From the NCBI GenBank assembly GCA_032433765.1, contig JAVIAB010000073.1:66272205-66336204 (forward strand): DNA of 64,000 bases, read 5' to 3'. Source of the stretch: Megaustenia siamemsis. Its lineage: Eukaryota > Mollusca > Gastropoda > Stylommatophora > Ariophantidae. Both the position numbers and the translations under genes were made by a program. Below, in pieces: positions 11,995 to 21,879 of the stretch; the first letter of the stretch is position 1; the number at the start of each line of letters is the position of its first letter. The notes beneath the pieces were generated by a model. The model had not been told where the DNA came from, searched no databases, and saw only the letters and a program-made list of their open reading frames with translations.

Positions 11995-12345
11995 TCTCAC
12001 AATGAGAGATGGCTACAACAGAGCATTATTTAAACCTGTCCCTTCATGATGGTGGATGCTATCATAAGTTCTGCTGTCCATTTCTTGATATTGTCTGTCC
12101 ACTTTAGTCTTGACCTCTGCACCATTTTTCTTGTAATATGTCCTCCTAGATGGCCTTCAGTAACTATTTTGTTTCTCTACATGTCCAAAAAATCTCATGT
12201 CTTGTTTTAACTATGTTAACTAGTTCTTTCCACTTTGTGTCATGGTTTATGGTTATGTCTTCTGTCTGGTTGTTTCCATTTCCTTAGTGTTTTCTTTGGG
12301 TGGGGTATATGTTATTCCCATTTTCATTACTTTGAGCAAGTATGA
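11995..12345 (-). pseudogene. LINE C-terminal tail fragment
   Basis: Minus-strand frames give FFGHVE-like and EGHLGGHITRKMVQRSRLKW, then DNIKKWTAELM near 12130-12060. These match the '..GRPRtkWtDNIkkW..' terminus of LINE RTs. Frame changes separate the pieces. Confidence 0.6.
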
Positions 12346-12354
12346 TAAAGGACA

Positions 12355-12465
12355 TGCACATAGGATTTGTTGACGACCAAGTAAAGGCCTATAATAGAAT
12401 TGACAGACAACATCTGTAGAAAGTATTACAACAATTATGAGTCAAAGCCCACTTAATCAACCTAT
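12355..12465 (+). pseudogene. Short LINE RT motif A fragment
   Basis: Plus-strand reading gives GFVDDQVKAYNRIDRQHL, a stop, then KVLQQL. This resembles RT motif A ('FiDleKAyDrIdR..LW..L'). Only about 35 codons survive, with stops. The orientation is opposite to the neighbouring tail fragment. Confidence 0.55.
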
Positions 12466-12971
12466 GCCAGGGGTGGGAAACCAACAACCTTTGGCCTAGA
12501 ACTGGCTTACCAAGCAATTTTGATGAGCCTGCGATGTTGATTGAAAATTACTACTTTGAGAATTACTGGAAAAATCAGAAAGCAACAAACGTGCAAAATA
12601 TTTTTTTTTAATCTAAAAAAAATATTTATTTAAAAGTGAAAAACAAGGAAATAATTTGGTAAAAATCTTTTGATTGAGCAAGTTGAATATGGGTTCTGAG
12701 CCAACTTAGGCTGTGAATATCAATGTCTTTGATAATGAAACACTTAGGCAACAGCACACTTTTCTGCTCTAGTCAATTTTGCAAAATCAAAAGGGTGGTA
12801 TAGCATTAGTTTTAAGTGTAATGATAGATATTGAATGGGAGTGAATGGCACATACATTTTAATAAGTGAGACATTGAAATCTAGTAACCAGTTGTCAGCA
12901 ATTAGGGTCAAGGCAAAGAAATGCACATAAATGCATTAAAATGCGAAGCTTCAGTGAAGCAAATAGTGAGG
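12466..12971. other. Intronic AT-rich sequence with one hAT-like end motif
   Basis: No gene seen. CCAGGGGTGGGAAACCAAC at about 12468 resembles the terminal CAGGGGTGGGCAA of hAT-type elements, but no matching second end was found. Confidence 0.3.
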
Positions 12972-13853
12972 AGAAATGAAAAAATATATATAAAAAAAAA
13001 AAGAATAAAACGGTATGGTTAAAGCTTCACATAACATGTGGACAACACAAATCCTAACGACGTTTCGGCGCAAAGGCCTTCAACAGGAACAAACAAATGA
13101 CACAACTACTAATAAGTATTTAAAATAAAAACTAAATCATTTTAAAAAATCGAACTAGAAGGAGAAATGAAAGGAAAATAACAATAACATCTTACCTGTA
13201 AGATATGATCTGGAAAGAGCGTATGATCCGTATCGTCAGTATTGTCCTCTGCCACTCCAGTGACTGCAGTTGGTTTGCCTTGGAGAATCGCCTTATAGTC
13301 CAATTGGGTTCATTGACTTCACGAGGCATTAATGTATCACACTGTTACACAGTTTCCTTCTTGTTGTCCCTTCTCTATTGCATATTCGCTGTTGCTCATG
13401 TATGAGCACATTATTATATACACATGCTGTGTTATGCACATCTATCCTCTACTAGTCCACACTGCATCACTTTGTCTGTCCCCTATATCTATTACCCCAC
13501 TCTACGACACCTCCATCTTTCCTCCTCTCTAGGGAAACTTCTGTTACTGCGTGGTGTATGCGCACATTTTCACTTTTGTGCATGCACACATACCCCTTGC
13601 GCACTTCCGTTCTTTCCACATCAGATTTTATAAAGAGGATTTTATTTTTATTTTCCTTTCATATCTCCTAGTTTAATTTTGTTATCATTTATTTTTTATT
13701 TGAAATCCATATTTGTACGTGTGTTGTAGGTTTGTTCCTGTTGAAGGCCTTTGCCCCGAACTGTCATTAGGATTTGTGTTGTCCACTTGTTACGTGAAGC
13801 TTTAACAATACTGTTTTTAAATATTTTTTTCTGTATATATTTTTCATTTCTTG
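12972..13853. mobile_element. Inverted-repeat (foldback-like) element A
   Basis: About 880 bp with long imperfect inverted arms, about 12972-13190 and 13640-13853. The left arm reads GTTAAAGCTTCACATAACAT and GACAACACAAATCCTAACGAC; the reverse complement of the right arm reads GTTAAAGCTTCACGTAACAA and GACAACACAAATCCTAATGAC. The arms also share GAAATGAAAAATATA-type outer ends and an inner AGGAGAAATGAAAGGAAAATAA block. Each arm has a CCTGTTGAAGGCC hinge followed by CGAAACGTC (left) or CGAACTGTC (right). The centre (13200-13640) has no recognisable gene. Confidence 0.8.
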
Positions 13854-14169
13854 ACAGCAATTAACTGCACAGTGACACTATCACCCATGTGCTGCCGGGG
13901 CCCGAAAGGGGAGTAAAGAATAGTGGCGCTGTACCCTACCAGGCATGTTTGTAAGAGACAAGAAAGGAGGGTTGGGCATAGGACTGGCTATCCCATACTG
14001 TAAAAAATAAGCCAAAAAAAAAAACTTCACAAACATGGACAAGTTAAAGAAAAGAATAAAAGTAAATACGCCATCCAGGAAAGATAAAAGCTCTCTAAGA
14101 GATGTATTACGCAAGCCGGAGAAAGCCGTAAGGAGTCCGGGTTGCAGACTCACCTTTTGTCTACCAGGA

Positions 14170-15204
14170 AATCCTCCAGAATTGGCACCTGGAATGTATG
14201 TAACCTAAACAAAGGAAAAGCTAAACAGGTAGCAGCAGAAATAAGGAATTACAAAATAGATATTCTGGGAATGTGCAAAAAAAATGGCCAGGAACGGAAA
14301 GAATAAAACTAAATACAGGAGAGATGATTTTATCATCACGACACCAGGAACCTGGAGCACAACATAGTGAAGGAGTAACTATAATGTTATCAAGGAATGC
14401 ACAGAAGACACTAATAGAATGGGAAGCAGTAGGGCCAAGACTAATGAGAGCAACATTTAAAACAACAAAAACAAAATAAAATTACACATCCAATGCTATG
14501 CACCAACCTATGAGAAGGATGATTTAGTTAAAGATGAACTCTATAAATAGTTACAATATCAGATGGATGAAAAACGAGCCAAGGATATTATAATCTTGAT
14601 GGGAGATCTAAATGCTAAAGTAGGATCAGACAACAGAGGCTTCGACGAGATTATGGGAAAACATGGACTTGGAGATATAAACGAGAATGGAGAGATATTT
14701 GTGAATTTCTGTGCCCATAATCAAGTGAGCCTTGGAGGAACAATATTCCAACATAAAAGAATACATAAAGCTACATGGGTGTCACCAGTTCATAGAACGG
14801 AAAATCAAATTGATCACATATGTATTAACAATAAGTTTAAGTCATCCTTACAGGATGTAAAAGTATATAGAGGGGCAGATGTAGCTTCAGATCATCATCT
14901 TCTGATAGCCAAACTTAAACAAAAAAGAAAAGAACAAGGAATTAAAGATAAATTCGCAGTCACAATATCAAACAAATACCAAGTTCTTCAACAATTAGAA
15001 AATACAATAAATATAGATCATTGGAAACAAGTAAAGGATATATGGAAAGAGACATGCGAAGAAACGCTGAGGAAAAGAGAACGCCAGAATAAGGCATGGA
15101 TGACAGCAGGGACCTTGGATAAAATTAAAGAAAGAAAGAACGATAAATCAGACATAAATAAAAGCAAAACGAGAAGTAATAAAGCCAAGACACAGGAAGC
15201 TTAA
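14170..15204 (+). pseudogene. RTE-like LINE endonuclease domain
   Basis: Apurinic-type endonuclease that would nick target DNA for target-primed reverse transcription. The start GTWNVCNLNKGKAKQ near 14188 is read in one frame; the frame changes near 14275-14300 and again before 14563. The open part 14563-15204 holds GDLNAKVG (catalytic Asp/Asn, about 14602), ENQIDHICI (Asp, near 14805) and the terminal SDHH box near 14890. A Lys/Arg-rich linker follows. The catalytic residues visible in these motifs are preserved, but stops at about 14480-14560 break the domain. Confidence 0.85.
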
Positions 15205-15313
15205 ACAGAGGTGAACAAAAAAGTGAGAAGATGCATTAAAAGGGATAACAGGAAATATATAGATGAACTAGCTAAAGAGGCAGAGGAAGCAGCAAATAGC
15301 AAATAAAGGGAAC

Positions 15314-15433
15314 ATGAAAGAACTGTACAGCAGCACAAAGAAATTAAGTGGGAAATATAAACAGATCAATGCCTTTATTAAAGATAAGAAAGGAAATCTG
15401 CTTAGTAATATAAGGGAGCAAATGGAGAGATGG
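15314..15433 (+). pseudogene. LINE linker segment before the nested insertion
   Basis: Open plus-strand segment (MKELYSSTKKLSGKYK, then KKGNLLSN and REQMERW) linking endonuclease to RT. It is cut at 15433 and resumes after the insertion as W then KEHFEKLLN at about 16106, so the original reading is continuous across the insert. Confidence 0.75.
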
Positions 15434-16096
15434 ACCCTTTCTAAATCACATTTAAGAAAGATCAATACATGTGAGATGCGATGCTTGAGAAAAGTAACAA
15501 ACACATGAAGGGATAGAAAACCAAATGAAACCATAAGAAAAATGGTAGGAACAAAACCCTGCCAAGAATATATAGAACAATAACAACTTAAATGGTTTGG
15601 CCACCTGGTCAGAATGAATCCTCACCAATCACCATCAAGGGCGTTCTTCTCGAGAATGCATGGAAAAAAAACCAAGAGGAAGACCCAGAAGAAGATGGAT
15701 AGATGCAGTGATAGAGACATGTAAAGTAAGTAAAGTACCCCCGTCACGCCAAGTGGCGTATAGGGAAATATAGTATTAGTGACCCTATATTTTACAGACC
15801 TTCAGCACATGATTTTTTGGGGTAATGTGGTCAGTATTACGCCCGTGCTGCTTTACTTTCCCAGAAAAAAATCCGGTACCCATTTAAGGCTGGGTGAACC
15901 CGGAAGCCGTCGGTTGGGATCGAACCCTACCCCTTGTCCGTGTAGTCCAGTTCACTAACCACTGAGCTATCGCGGCTCCCGAGACATGTAAAAACAAAGG
16001 AAAATCTCTAATTCAGACAGTTCGAGCAGCTCAAGAACGACAAATTATATAAACCACGACACCTTTTAGGTATCAGTGAAAAGAGAAAAGAAGAAG
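15434..16096 (+). mobile_element. Nested 5'-truncated LINE insertion with 12-bp TSD
   Basis: Inserted into the RTE-like LINE. The target duplication ATGGAGAGATGG occurs at 15422-15433 and again at 16097-16108. The insert codes for a C-terminal LINE tail in plus orientation: INTCEMRCLRKVTNT, then QLKWFGHLVRMN and RRRWIDAV-like, ending in an A/G-rich tail (GTGAAAAGAGAAAAGAAGA). It is a different family from the host LINE and resembles the fragment at 61978-62610. It was itself later hit by a SINE at 15726. Confidence 0.85.
15726..15980 (-). mobile_element. Full-length tRNA-derived SINE-1 with 12-bp TSD
   Basis: Flanked by direct repeats GAGACATGTAAA at 15714-15725 and 15981-15992. In minus orientation the head reads GAGCCGCGATAGCTCAGTGG (A-box) from 15980, and GGTTCGATCCCAACC (B-box) near 15922, the spacing of a Pol III tRNA promoter. 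The body then runs through CCGGGTTCACCC and GGTACCGGATTTTTTTCTGG to a GTACTTTACTTAC end. It is about 255 bp and the best-preserved of the copies in this window. Confidence 0.92.
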
Positions 16097-17036
16097 ATGG
16101 AGAGATGGAAAGAGCACTTTGAAAAACTTTTGAACACACCTGGCTCAAATAATCCTCCAGATATACTACCAGCAGGAGAGGGGTTATACATTAACTGTGG
16201 AAAACCAAGCAAAGAAGAAATAATGAAAGCCATCAAGCTATTAAAAAATGGTAAAGCCACAGGACCAGATGAAATTCCTTCGGAAGCCATCAAGGCAGAT
16301 ATTAACACCTCTACCAAGATGTTACATAATCTATTAGATACAATTTAGGAGAGGGAAGAAATACATAAAGACTGGAAAGAAAGTTATATGATCAAACTAT
16401 CAGAGCAAGGAAGTTTACAGGAGTGCACAAATTATAGGGGAATTATGCTACTATCAGTGCCAGGAAAAATATTAAGCAGAATCATTGTGGAGAGACTTTT
16501 AAAAGAGGCCATAGAGAAACGTTTGAGAGATGAACAAGCAGGTTTTAGGAAGAACAGATCATGTGCTGATCAAATAACTACTCTACGTATAATAGTTGAA
16601 CAAAGTTTATAACTACAGTCACCACTTTATATTGGATTCATAGATTACGAAAAGGCATTTTATAGTTTAGACAGAGGAATTCTTTGGAAGTTGCTGAGTC
16701 ATTGTGGAATCCCCATAAAGTTTATTAACCTGATAAAAAATGTATGAAGGAATGAAATGTAGTGTGGTGCATGAAGGGCAGCTTACAGAATCATTTGAAA
16801 TAAGAACAGGAGTAAGGCAGGGATGCCTTCTGTCTCCATTTCTCTTTCTACTGGCTATAGATTGGATTATGAAAATAACTCAAAACAACAGAATTGGAAT
16901 CCAGTGGCCACTGACCAAGCAACTTGATGATTTGGACTTTGCAGATGACATAGCTCTCCTATCATACATCCATCAACAGATGCAGGATAAAATGAGTATA
17001 ATGAGATTAATAGAGGTAAGACCAACAAGAGAATAA
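16076..17036 (+). pseudogene. RTE-like LINE reverse transcriptase domain
   Basis: Continuation of the interrupted LINE. LLKNGKATGPDEIPSE lies near 16240 and CTNYRGIMLLSVPGKILSR near 16420-16480. DEQAGFRKNRSCADQI follows near 16530, then motif A FIDYEKAFYSLDR near 16640 (the second Asp is Tyr), motif B GVRQGCLLSPFLF near 16810 and LDFADDIALL near 16930. Stops or frameshifts occur at about 16347, 16611, 16740 and 17000. Compared with the copy at 7542-7985, about 45 bp is missing after the FADD region. Confidence 0.85.
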
Positions 17037-17039
17037 ATG

Positions 17040-17675
17040 CAGTTGGCAATAACCAAATAATAATAGGAGAAATATCTCTGCTAGACGTACAATCTTACAT
17101 ATATCTTGGTAGTAATATAGATAAAGAGGGAGGAACAGAAAATGATACCAGAATAATGATATCAAAAGCAAGAGGAGCTTCTGTTGTGCTGGAAAACATA
17201 TGGAAGTCCAAAGAAATTAGGTTAAATACAAAAGTAAAAAATTTTCAACTCCATTGTTAAGTCAGTGCTATTATATGGCTGTGAAACATGGAGAACAACA
17301 AAATTGACAATCATAAAGATACAGACTTTTATTAATGGATGCTTACGCAGAATAAAAGGATGGAAATGGCACGACAAAATCACTAACATAGAATTATGGA
17401 AATGTACCAGTCAAATACCAGTGGATAAAGAGATACAGCGAAGTTGATGGCGCTTGATAGGACACACATTGCAGAAGCCAACTGTGAGTATTACACAACA
17501 TGCCCTTTTTTGGAATACCCAGGGGAAAAGACAAAGAGGAAGACCAAGGAATTCTTGGAGAAGACAAGCAGAAATGAAGATGATGGGAAAAACATGGAAT
17601 GATCTTAAAAGAATGGCAAGAAAAAGAACGACTTGGAAAGTGTTTGTTGAAGACCTATGCTCCACAGGTAGCTGA
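17040..17675 (+). pseudogene. RTE-like LINE C-terminal domain
   Basis: SYIYLGSNIDKEGGTEN and SKARGA near 17090-17180 match the minus-strand copy. After a frame change come LLYGCETWRTTKLT and INGCLRRIKGWKW (17265-17447), a stop at 17447, and GKRQRGRPRNSWRRQ through LCSTGS (to 17675). The function of this block in these elements is not established. Confidence 0.8.
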
Positions 17676-17811
17676 AAGGTAGAAGAAGAAAAAGAAGAAA
17701 CCTAAAAACGTGTTTCCTGTTTTTTAAGTCCTGAAAGAGTTAATTGTCTTAATTTGAGGAAACATAGATTGGCTGATGGATTTTTAACTTTGTTTAAGTG
17801 ATTTTATACAA

Positions 17812-18760
17812 CATCATCATCAAGTATCTGGCCTGCTGGTGTAGGTGATCATGTCTCTTCGATCTCAACAGCTATTTATAATTTCTGTTGTTGACCTTCT
17901 GCCAAGCCATTCTCTTAAGCTGTCTGTTATTTTTTCTCTTTGTTTCTCTCCATCTCTTCGTCCCTCAATTTTTCCAGTTGTTACAATATATTCCAGTTGT
18001 TCTCTTCTCATTACATGGCCAAAAAATGGTGATTGTTTCTTCCTAATATTGGAAATTAGCTCTCTTTTTGCTTTGACCTCTCTCAGAACCTCTTCATTAC
18101 TCTTCTTAGCTGTCCATGGTACTCTCAACATTCTTCTGTAAAACCACATTTCTACGGACTCCAGTGATTTTCTTGTCTGTTGTCCTATTGTCCATAATTC
18201 GCATCCATTTGTTAAGACTGAGTCTACATAACATTTAAGAACTCTTTTTCTTGTTTCTATTGTCAAAAAAGGATTGCACAGTATCGTCTTCATTTTTGGA
18301 AAGTTGCTTTTGCCTGAGCCATTCTGCATCTCACCTCTTTTGTATATCTTCCGTCTGAAGTTAACAAAGTTCCCAAATATTTAAATTCATTTACCTGTTT
18401 TAATATTGTTCCACTTGTCTTTATTTTGCACTGAGGTGATGTCTTTTTCTTTGTTGTTACCATTACCACTGTCTTTTTGCTATTAAGGCTGAGTCCTTTA
18501 TTTTTGCTTTCTTCACTATAATGTCCAACATTTCTTGTAACACATTTTCATACTTAGCAATTAAGACTGGATCATCAGCATACCTTAGATTATTTATATT
18601 ATGACCTCCGATTGTTATTCCAGGCATGCCCCTTATGGATCTTAAAATAATCTCACTATAAATATTAAACAAATCTGGTGACAGCACACAACCTTGTCTA
18701 ACACCCTGTTTTATTTGTTGAAACATTCCCAAATGGTTTCCAGTTTTATACATCAGTTCA
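17812..18760 (-). pseudogene. LINE RT fragment next to a host exon
   Basis: Minus-strand RT remnant. Motif B ([19 protein letters not shown]) lies near 18700 and the catalytic box [11 protein letters not shown] near 18590. A frame change near 18400 leads to the connector KRVLKCYVDSVLTNGCELW, then VEMWFYRRMLRVPW and FFGHVMRREQLEY (18329-17865). The 3' end has a TGATGATG tail near 17812-17822. It resembles the copies at 6225-6930 and 1-930. Its 5' break lies about 40 bp upstream of the splice acceptor at 18800. Confidence 0.85.
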
Positions 18761-18800
18761 TTTGAATACTATGCTAAATCTTTCCAAATGTCACAAGTAG

Positions 18801-18973
18801 GAGATCCATGTGATGAAAGCTTGTCTGTTGCCAAGAACAGATGCTGTGATAGCTGTTGTAGCAAGCGGACGAGATAAACGAGAACTCTTTACCACACTCT
18901 TTGTATATGACTGGAGCACGGAGGACACAGCACGCTTTAACATTCCTTTGCTGGAGCAGCAAAATGAACTAAA
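18801..18973 (+). CDS. PALB2: PALB2-like exon, WD40 blade
   Basis: A 173-bp exon. Acceptor: pyrimidine-containing tract and ACAAGTAG ending at 18800, with an in-frame TAG there closing the frame upstream. Donor: AAA|GTTAGT at 18973/18974. It starts in phase 0 (EIHVMKACLLP) and ends in phase 2 with AA, completed to Lys by the first G of the next exon. DAVIAVVASGRDKRELFTTLF parallels the human block around VCVALGNLEIREIRALF, one of the most recognisable stretches of the PALB2 propeller. A LINE ends about 40 bp upstream, so the branch point must lie in a very short stretch or in LINE-derived sequence. Confidence 0.85.
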
Positions 18974-19104
18974 GTTAGTAATTCTTAGCATATCATATAT
19001 CTCTATTAGTCTGTCCTATATTTATCTAATTTCTCATCTCATTTCAGCTTTACATAACTTCTATTTATATTTATTAAAATCATCATTGAGTGTGTTGTCG
19101 CATC

Positions 19105-19410
19105 AAAGTTTGAATACCATGTAGTACCATTCTCTGTCTCTTGCTTTGATAGTGCAGGTTGCCATAGGCTGACTTGTCCATCATTTGATGTTACTCGTCC
19201 ATGTTAGTCTTGGTCTACCTCTGCCTATTTTACCCTGTATTTTTCCGTCCAAGATAACTGCAGATAGTAGGCTGCTGTGTCTTTTAACATGCTCCCAACA
19301 TCTCATTTGTCTTATATGAATTGTGTTTAGTAGTTCTCTTTTCATTTTTAGTTGTTTTAAGACTTCATCATTTTTCTTTTCTTTACATCCAATTCTTCTA
19401 TGAATTCACA
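19105..19410 (-). pseudogene. LINE C-terminal tail fragment
   Basis: Minus-strand reading: KRELLNTIHIRQMRCWEHVKR, then SLLSAVILDGKIQGKIGRGRP and RLTWTSNIK, ending near REWYYMVFKL at about 19105. This is the '..GkI.GkrGRGRPR.tW..NI' LINE terminus. Short and isolated. Confidence 0.7.
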
Positions 19411-19455
19411 TTTCTCTCTGTCTCTCTCGCTCTCTCTTTCTCTCTCTCTCTCTGC
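19411..19455. repeat. (CT)n microsatellite
   Basis: Interrupted CT/GA tract just 3' (minus strand) of the RNase H fragment. Simple-sequence tails are usual at the 3' ends of some LINE clades, so it may be the element's own end. Confidence 0.8.
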
Positions 19456-19468
19456 GATCAAGACTCAA

Positions 19469-20300
19469 TCAGAGTAGGATTCCAGACTCTTTCATGAGGT
19501 CAGTTGTCTGTTTAAGTGAGTTGATTGTCCCATATAGTTTCTCTTCCAGGAAGGTGGGTGTGGACCACATTGCTCTTCTCAAATCTGTGTACTGGGAACA
19601 ATCCTGTAGAACATGTTTTGTAGTCATATTGTCCAGTGTACAGTGGCATAGGCTGGGTGTACCTATTTTGAATTTGGTGAACATGTGATTTCTCATTCTA
19701 TTGTGGCCAGTGCATAGGCGAAGTATGATGAATTGATCCCACCTTGATAGTTGGTGGTAACCGTCCCTCTCGTTATGCTTTGGGTGTTCTCGTTTCCATT
19801 TTTCATGATGCTGACCTTTGAGGATGGATTTGGCTTCATCATAACTGAGCGGATGGTTCTCTTGTGGTAATCTCCCTCCCTCTTTAGCTAATTTGTCTGC
19901 GCGTTCGTTCCCATGTATATTACAGTGTGATGGTATCCACTGAATGACTACTCTCTGGAAGTTATTGCATAATTTGTCCAGGGTTGTTCTCAAGTCATCT
20001 AGTTCATTGTTCTTAGGGCTTTTTAAAGCTGATAATACTGACAGTGCATCAGTCAGAATCACCAATTTATTGTGCAGGTTATTTTTGTGTTGAGTAGCCA
20101 GTGTTGCAGCATCTCTGAGGGCCTCAGTTTCTGCTTTAAAGTTGTTTGAGAATTTCCCAGTAGCTATTGACTTGGTGATCTCGTCCTGGTTATTCAGCGT
20201 CAAGAACACACCTCCCCCTTCATTTCTGGTGGCATTTGTAGCAGAGCCATCTGTGTATATGTGGGAACAAGAGTCCTGTGTGTAGTTATAATATAGAGTT
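19469..20300 (-). pseudogene. LINE RNase H domain fragment
   Basis: Ribonuclease H domain of a non-LTR element of the I/Jockey-like type (RTE elements usually lack one). The open frame extends 5' of the first in-frame start-like codon at 20209. It shows YTDGSA (first Asp, about 20250), KAETEALRDAA (Glu), VILTDALSVL (Asp) and WIPSHCNIHGNERADKLAKEG (His and final Asp), so all four metal-binding acidic positions are kept. Beyond it is a Cys/His segment (LRLCTGHNRMRNHMF; CHCTLDNMTTKHVLQDC) typical of the region after RNase H. Frame intact for about 275 codons; no RT is attached upstream. Confidence 0.85.
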
Positions 20301-20454
20301 CACATTTTAAAGGCTTCAATCTTTGTTTGTTGTAATTAGCAAATTTTGTTAAAAGCAATCTATAACTGCTCTTTTCTCATTTTTGTTATGAAAGCCAAAG
20401 TGGAAGGCTTTTTTTATAAATTAAAATTGGAAATGCATTAGTTGCTTATTATGA

Positions 20455-20530
20455 ACTGGTGGTATGGGTGGTCTAGAGGTAAGACTTTGACCTCAGGACA
20501 AGCAGGTCCATGGTTTGAATTCTTCAGGAT
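20455..20530 (+). mobile_element. Possible tRNA-like SINE head (SINE-3)
   Basis: GTGGTCTAGAGGTAAGAC resembles an A-box and GGTTTGAATTC a B-box, about 45 bp apart. The arrangement recurs at 28330-28380. No acceptor-stem pairing is evident, so this is not a tRNA gene. Confidence 0.4.
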
Positions 20531-20613
20531 TCAAATTATAATAAATGAATATTATTATGGAAGGAAACTACAGAGGCGATAGATCAGTGAAGATCATTTC
20601 AGGGGAAGAGGTT

Positions 20614-20835
20614 TGTTTACAGCAATGAAAAAAATCACAAATAATCAACAGAAAGAATAAAAATCAAAGAACAATAGATGGTCTGAAGCAGTATCAAACC
20701 CGTACTTCTTGGCACAGCGTCTTGCCACGAGAAACTAAATGCTAGAGCACATGGTCTAACATAGCTGTCTTGAAAAATAGCTATCATTGGCAATGTCTTT
20801 CTCACAGATGTACTCATGACTATAGCATAGGGTTA
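20614..20835 (-). mobile_element. SINE-2 copy
   Basis: The reverse complement matches 25945-26135 over about 190 bp. Shared blocks include GATAGCTA.TTTT.AGA, TGGCAAG.C.CTGTG, GGTT.GAT..TGCTTCAG and GTTGATTATTTGTG. The GGGTTTGAT block could be a B-box. The two copies differ at roughly a quarter to a third of positions. Confidence 0.65.
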
Positions 20836-21297
20836 CGATCACAACTCAGTAATAAATTGTGTATCTGTATTTTCCTTTTAAGACAAGTATCTTCCGGATA
20901 GGGTAGGGTTGAATTCATCAACCATTGGTGGGAATTTTGTCTTCGAATCTGTGGTTTCTTCGTGGCAAACAGTCAGACCCAGTATCTAGCCCTCTCAGAT
21001 AATAGCAAAAAATAGGCCCCTAGTGCATTCTTTGCATGTTAATGAAATCTTGGCTGTTAAAAGAATTGAAAGAGTGGGTTGAAATGGCTGCTACCTGGAC
21101 ACAAATTGTTAAATAATTACAATTTTTCCCTTTAGGTTAGGCCGAGAGGCACAGGTGTTGTGGCTCTCATAAAGTAGCACCCACACCCACTTAATGGGTA
21201 AATGTAGGAAAGAAGAGTTATGAATTGAATGAGATTGTTATGAATTATTTCATTGTTGTGTACAAATGTTTCACTTTCATCATTTATACTCAATCAG
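20836..21297. other. Intronic sequence, nothing recognised
   Basis: AT-rich intron up to the splice acceptor of the 21.3-kb exon. A pyrimidine-rich stretch and CTCAATCAG end at 21297. Confidence 0.4.
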
Positions 21298-21528
21298 GTC
21301 TCCCACACAAATTGAACTGTGTCCCTCCCTGGCATCAGAACTTCACATTGCTTTGACCTCAGACACTAATCACACAGTTAGCAGAGTTATATTTACAGAT
21401 TCAATGAGGGCTGTCCAATCATCAGTCATGTTTGGGGTTCATCGTGGCAGGCTTCTCAGTTTTGTTGCTATTAGTGGCCAGGTTTCAGCAAATGTCAGCC
21501 TCACTGGAGACCAGGAAGTATCAGTTTG
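21298..21528 (+). CDS. PALB2: PALB2-like exon, WD40 blades
   Basis: A 231-bp exon. Acceptor CAATCAG ends at 21297 and a perfect donor TTTG|GTAAGT sits at 21528/21529. Its first G completes a Lys codon; its last two bases TG are completed to Trp by the next exon. It encodes SPTQIELCPSLASELHIAL, then RVIFTDSMRAVQSSVMFG and GQVSANVSLTGDQEVSVW. The closing SVW aligns with the VIW of the last conserved WD blade of PALB2. No stops. A transposon begins only about 85 bp downstream in the following intron. Confidence 0.85.
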
Positions 21529-21879
21529 GTAAGTTTGATTTGAATGATCATTTAGATTTTAAAACATTGTTAAGTTAGCTAAAATATCAAGAGAACTAAA
21601 AGCAAACTCAATTATAGTCCGTTCAGATTCGTTTGCCGAGATGTTATGATTTATAATTCAAAAAGTTCTTGATGATTTCACATGATTTTTGGCATACGGT
21701 GTTAAAATGTCCATGTCACGAGAACATATGTGTTACTCGATGTCTAGCTATAACGGTTTTCTTAAAGCGGCGAATTCCTTTGATCTTTGCCCATGTAACT
21801 ATTATTTTGACCCTAATCAAAATGTTTTACAGTAATCTAGTGCAACGATGACCCATAGGCGTGTCCATAAAATTTTACT

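Larger units (their letters stand above)
13880..17710 (+). mobile_element. Near full-length RTE-like LINE, interrupted
   Basis: A 3.8-kb span, about 3.1-3.2 kb without the nested insertion, close to the usual RTE length. Order: a 5' leader with GCCGGGGCCCGAAAGGG at about 13893; APE-type endonuclease; linker; RT; C-terminal domain ending LCSTGS at 17673; an A/G-rich (GAA)n-type tail to about 17705. Dead: multiple stops and frameshifts, a small deletion in the RT after FADDIALL, and a 12-bp-TSD insertion at 15434. Related to the minus-strand copy at 7085-8290. Confidence 0.85.

Noticed and set aside
12466..12600. hAT transposon end (CAGGGGTGGGAAAC)
   Set aside because: Only one end was seen; no inverted partner, 8-bp duplication or transposase was found.
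15920..15980. tRNA gene at the SINE head
   Set aside because: A- and B-boxes are present but the acceptor and anticodon stems do not pair, and the unit has SINE body, tail and target duplication.
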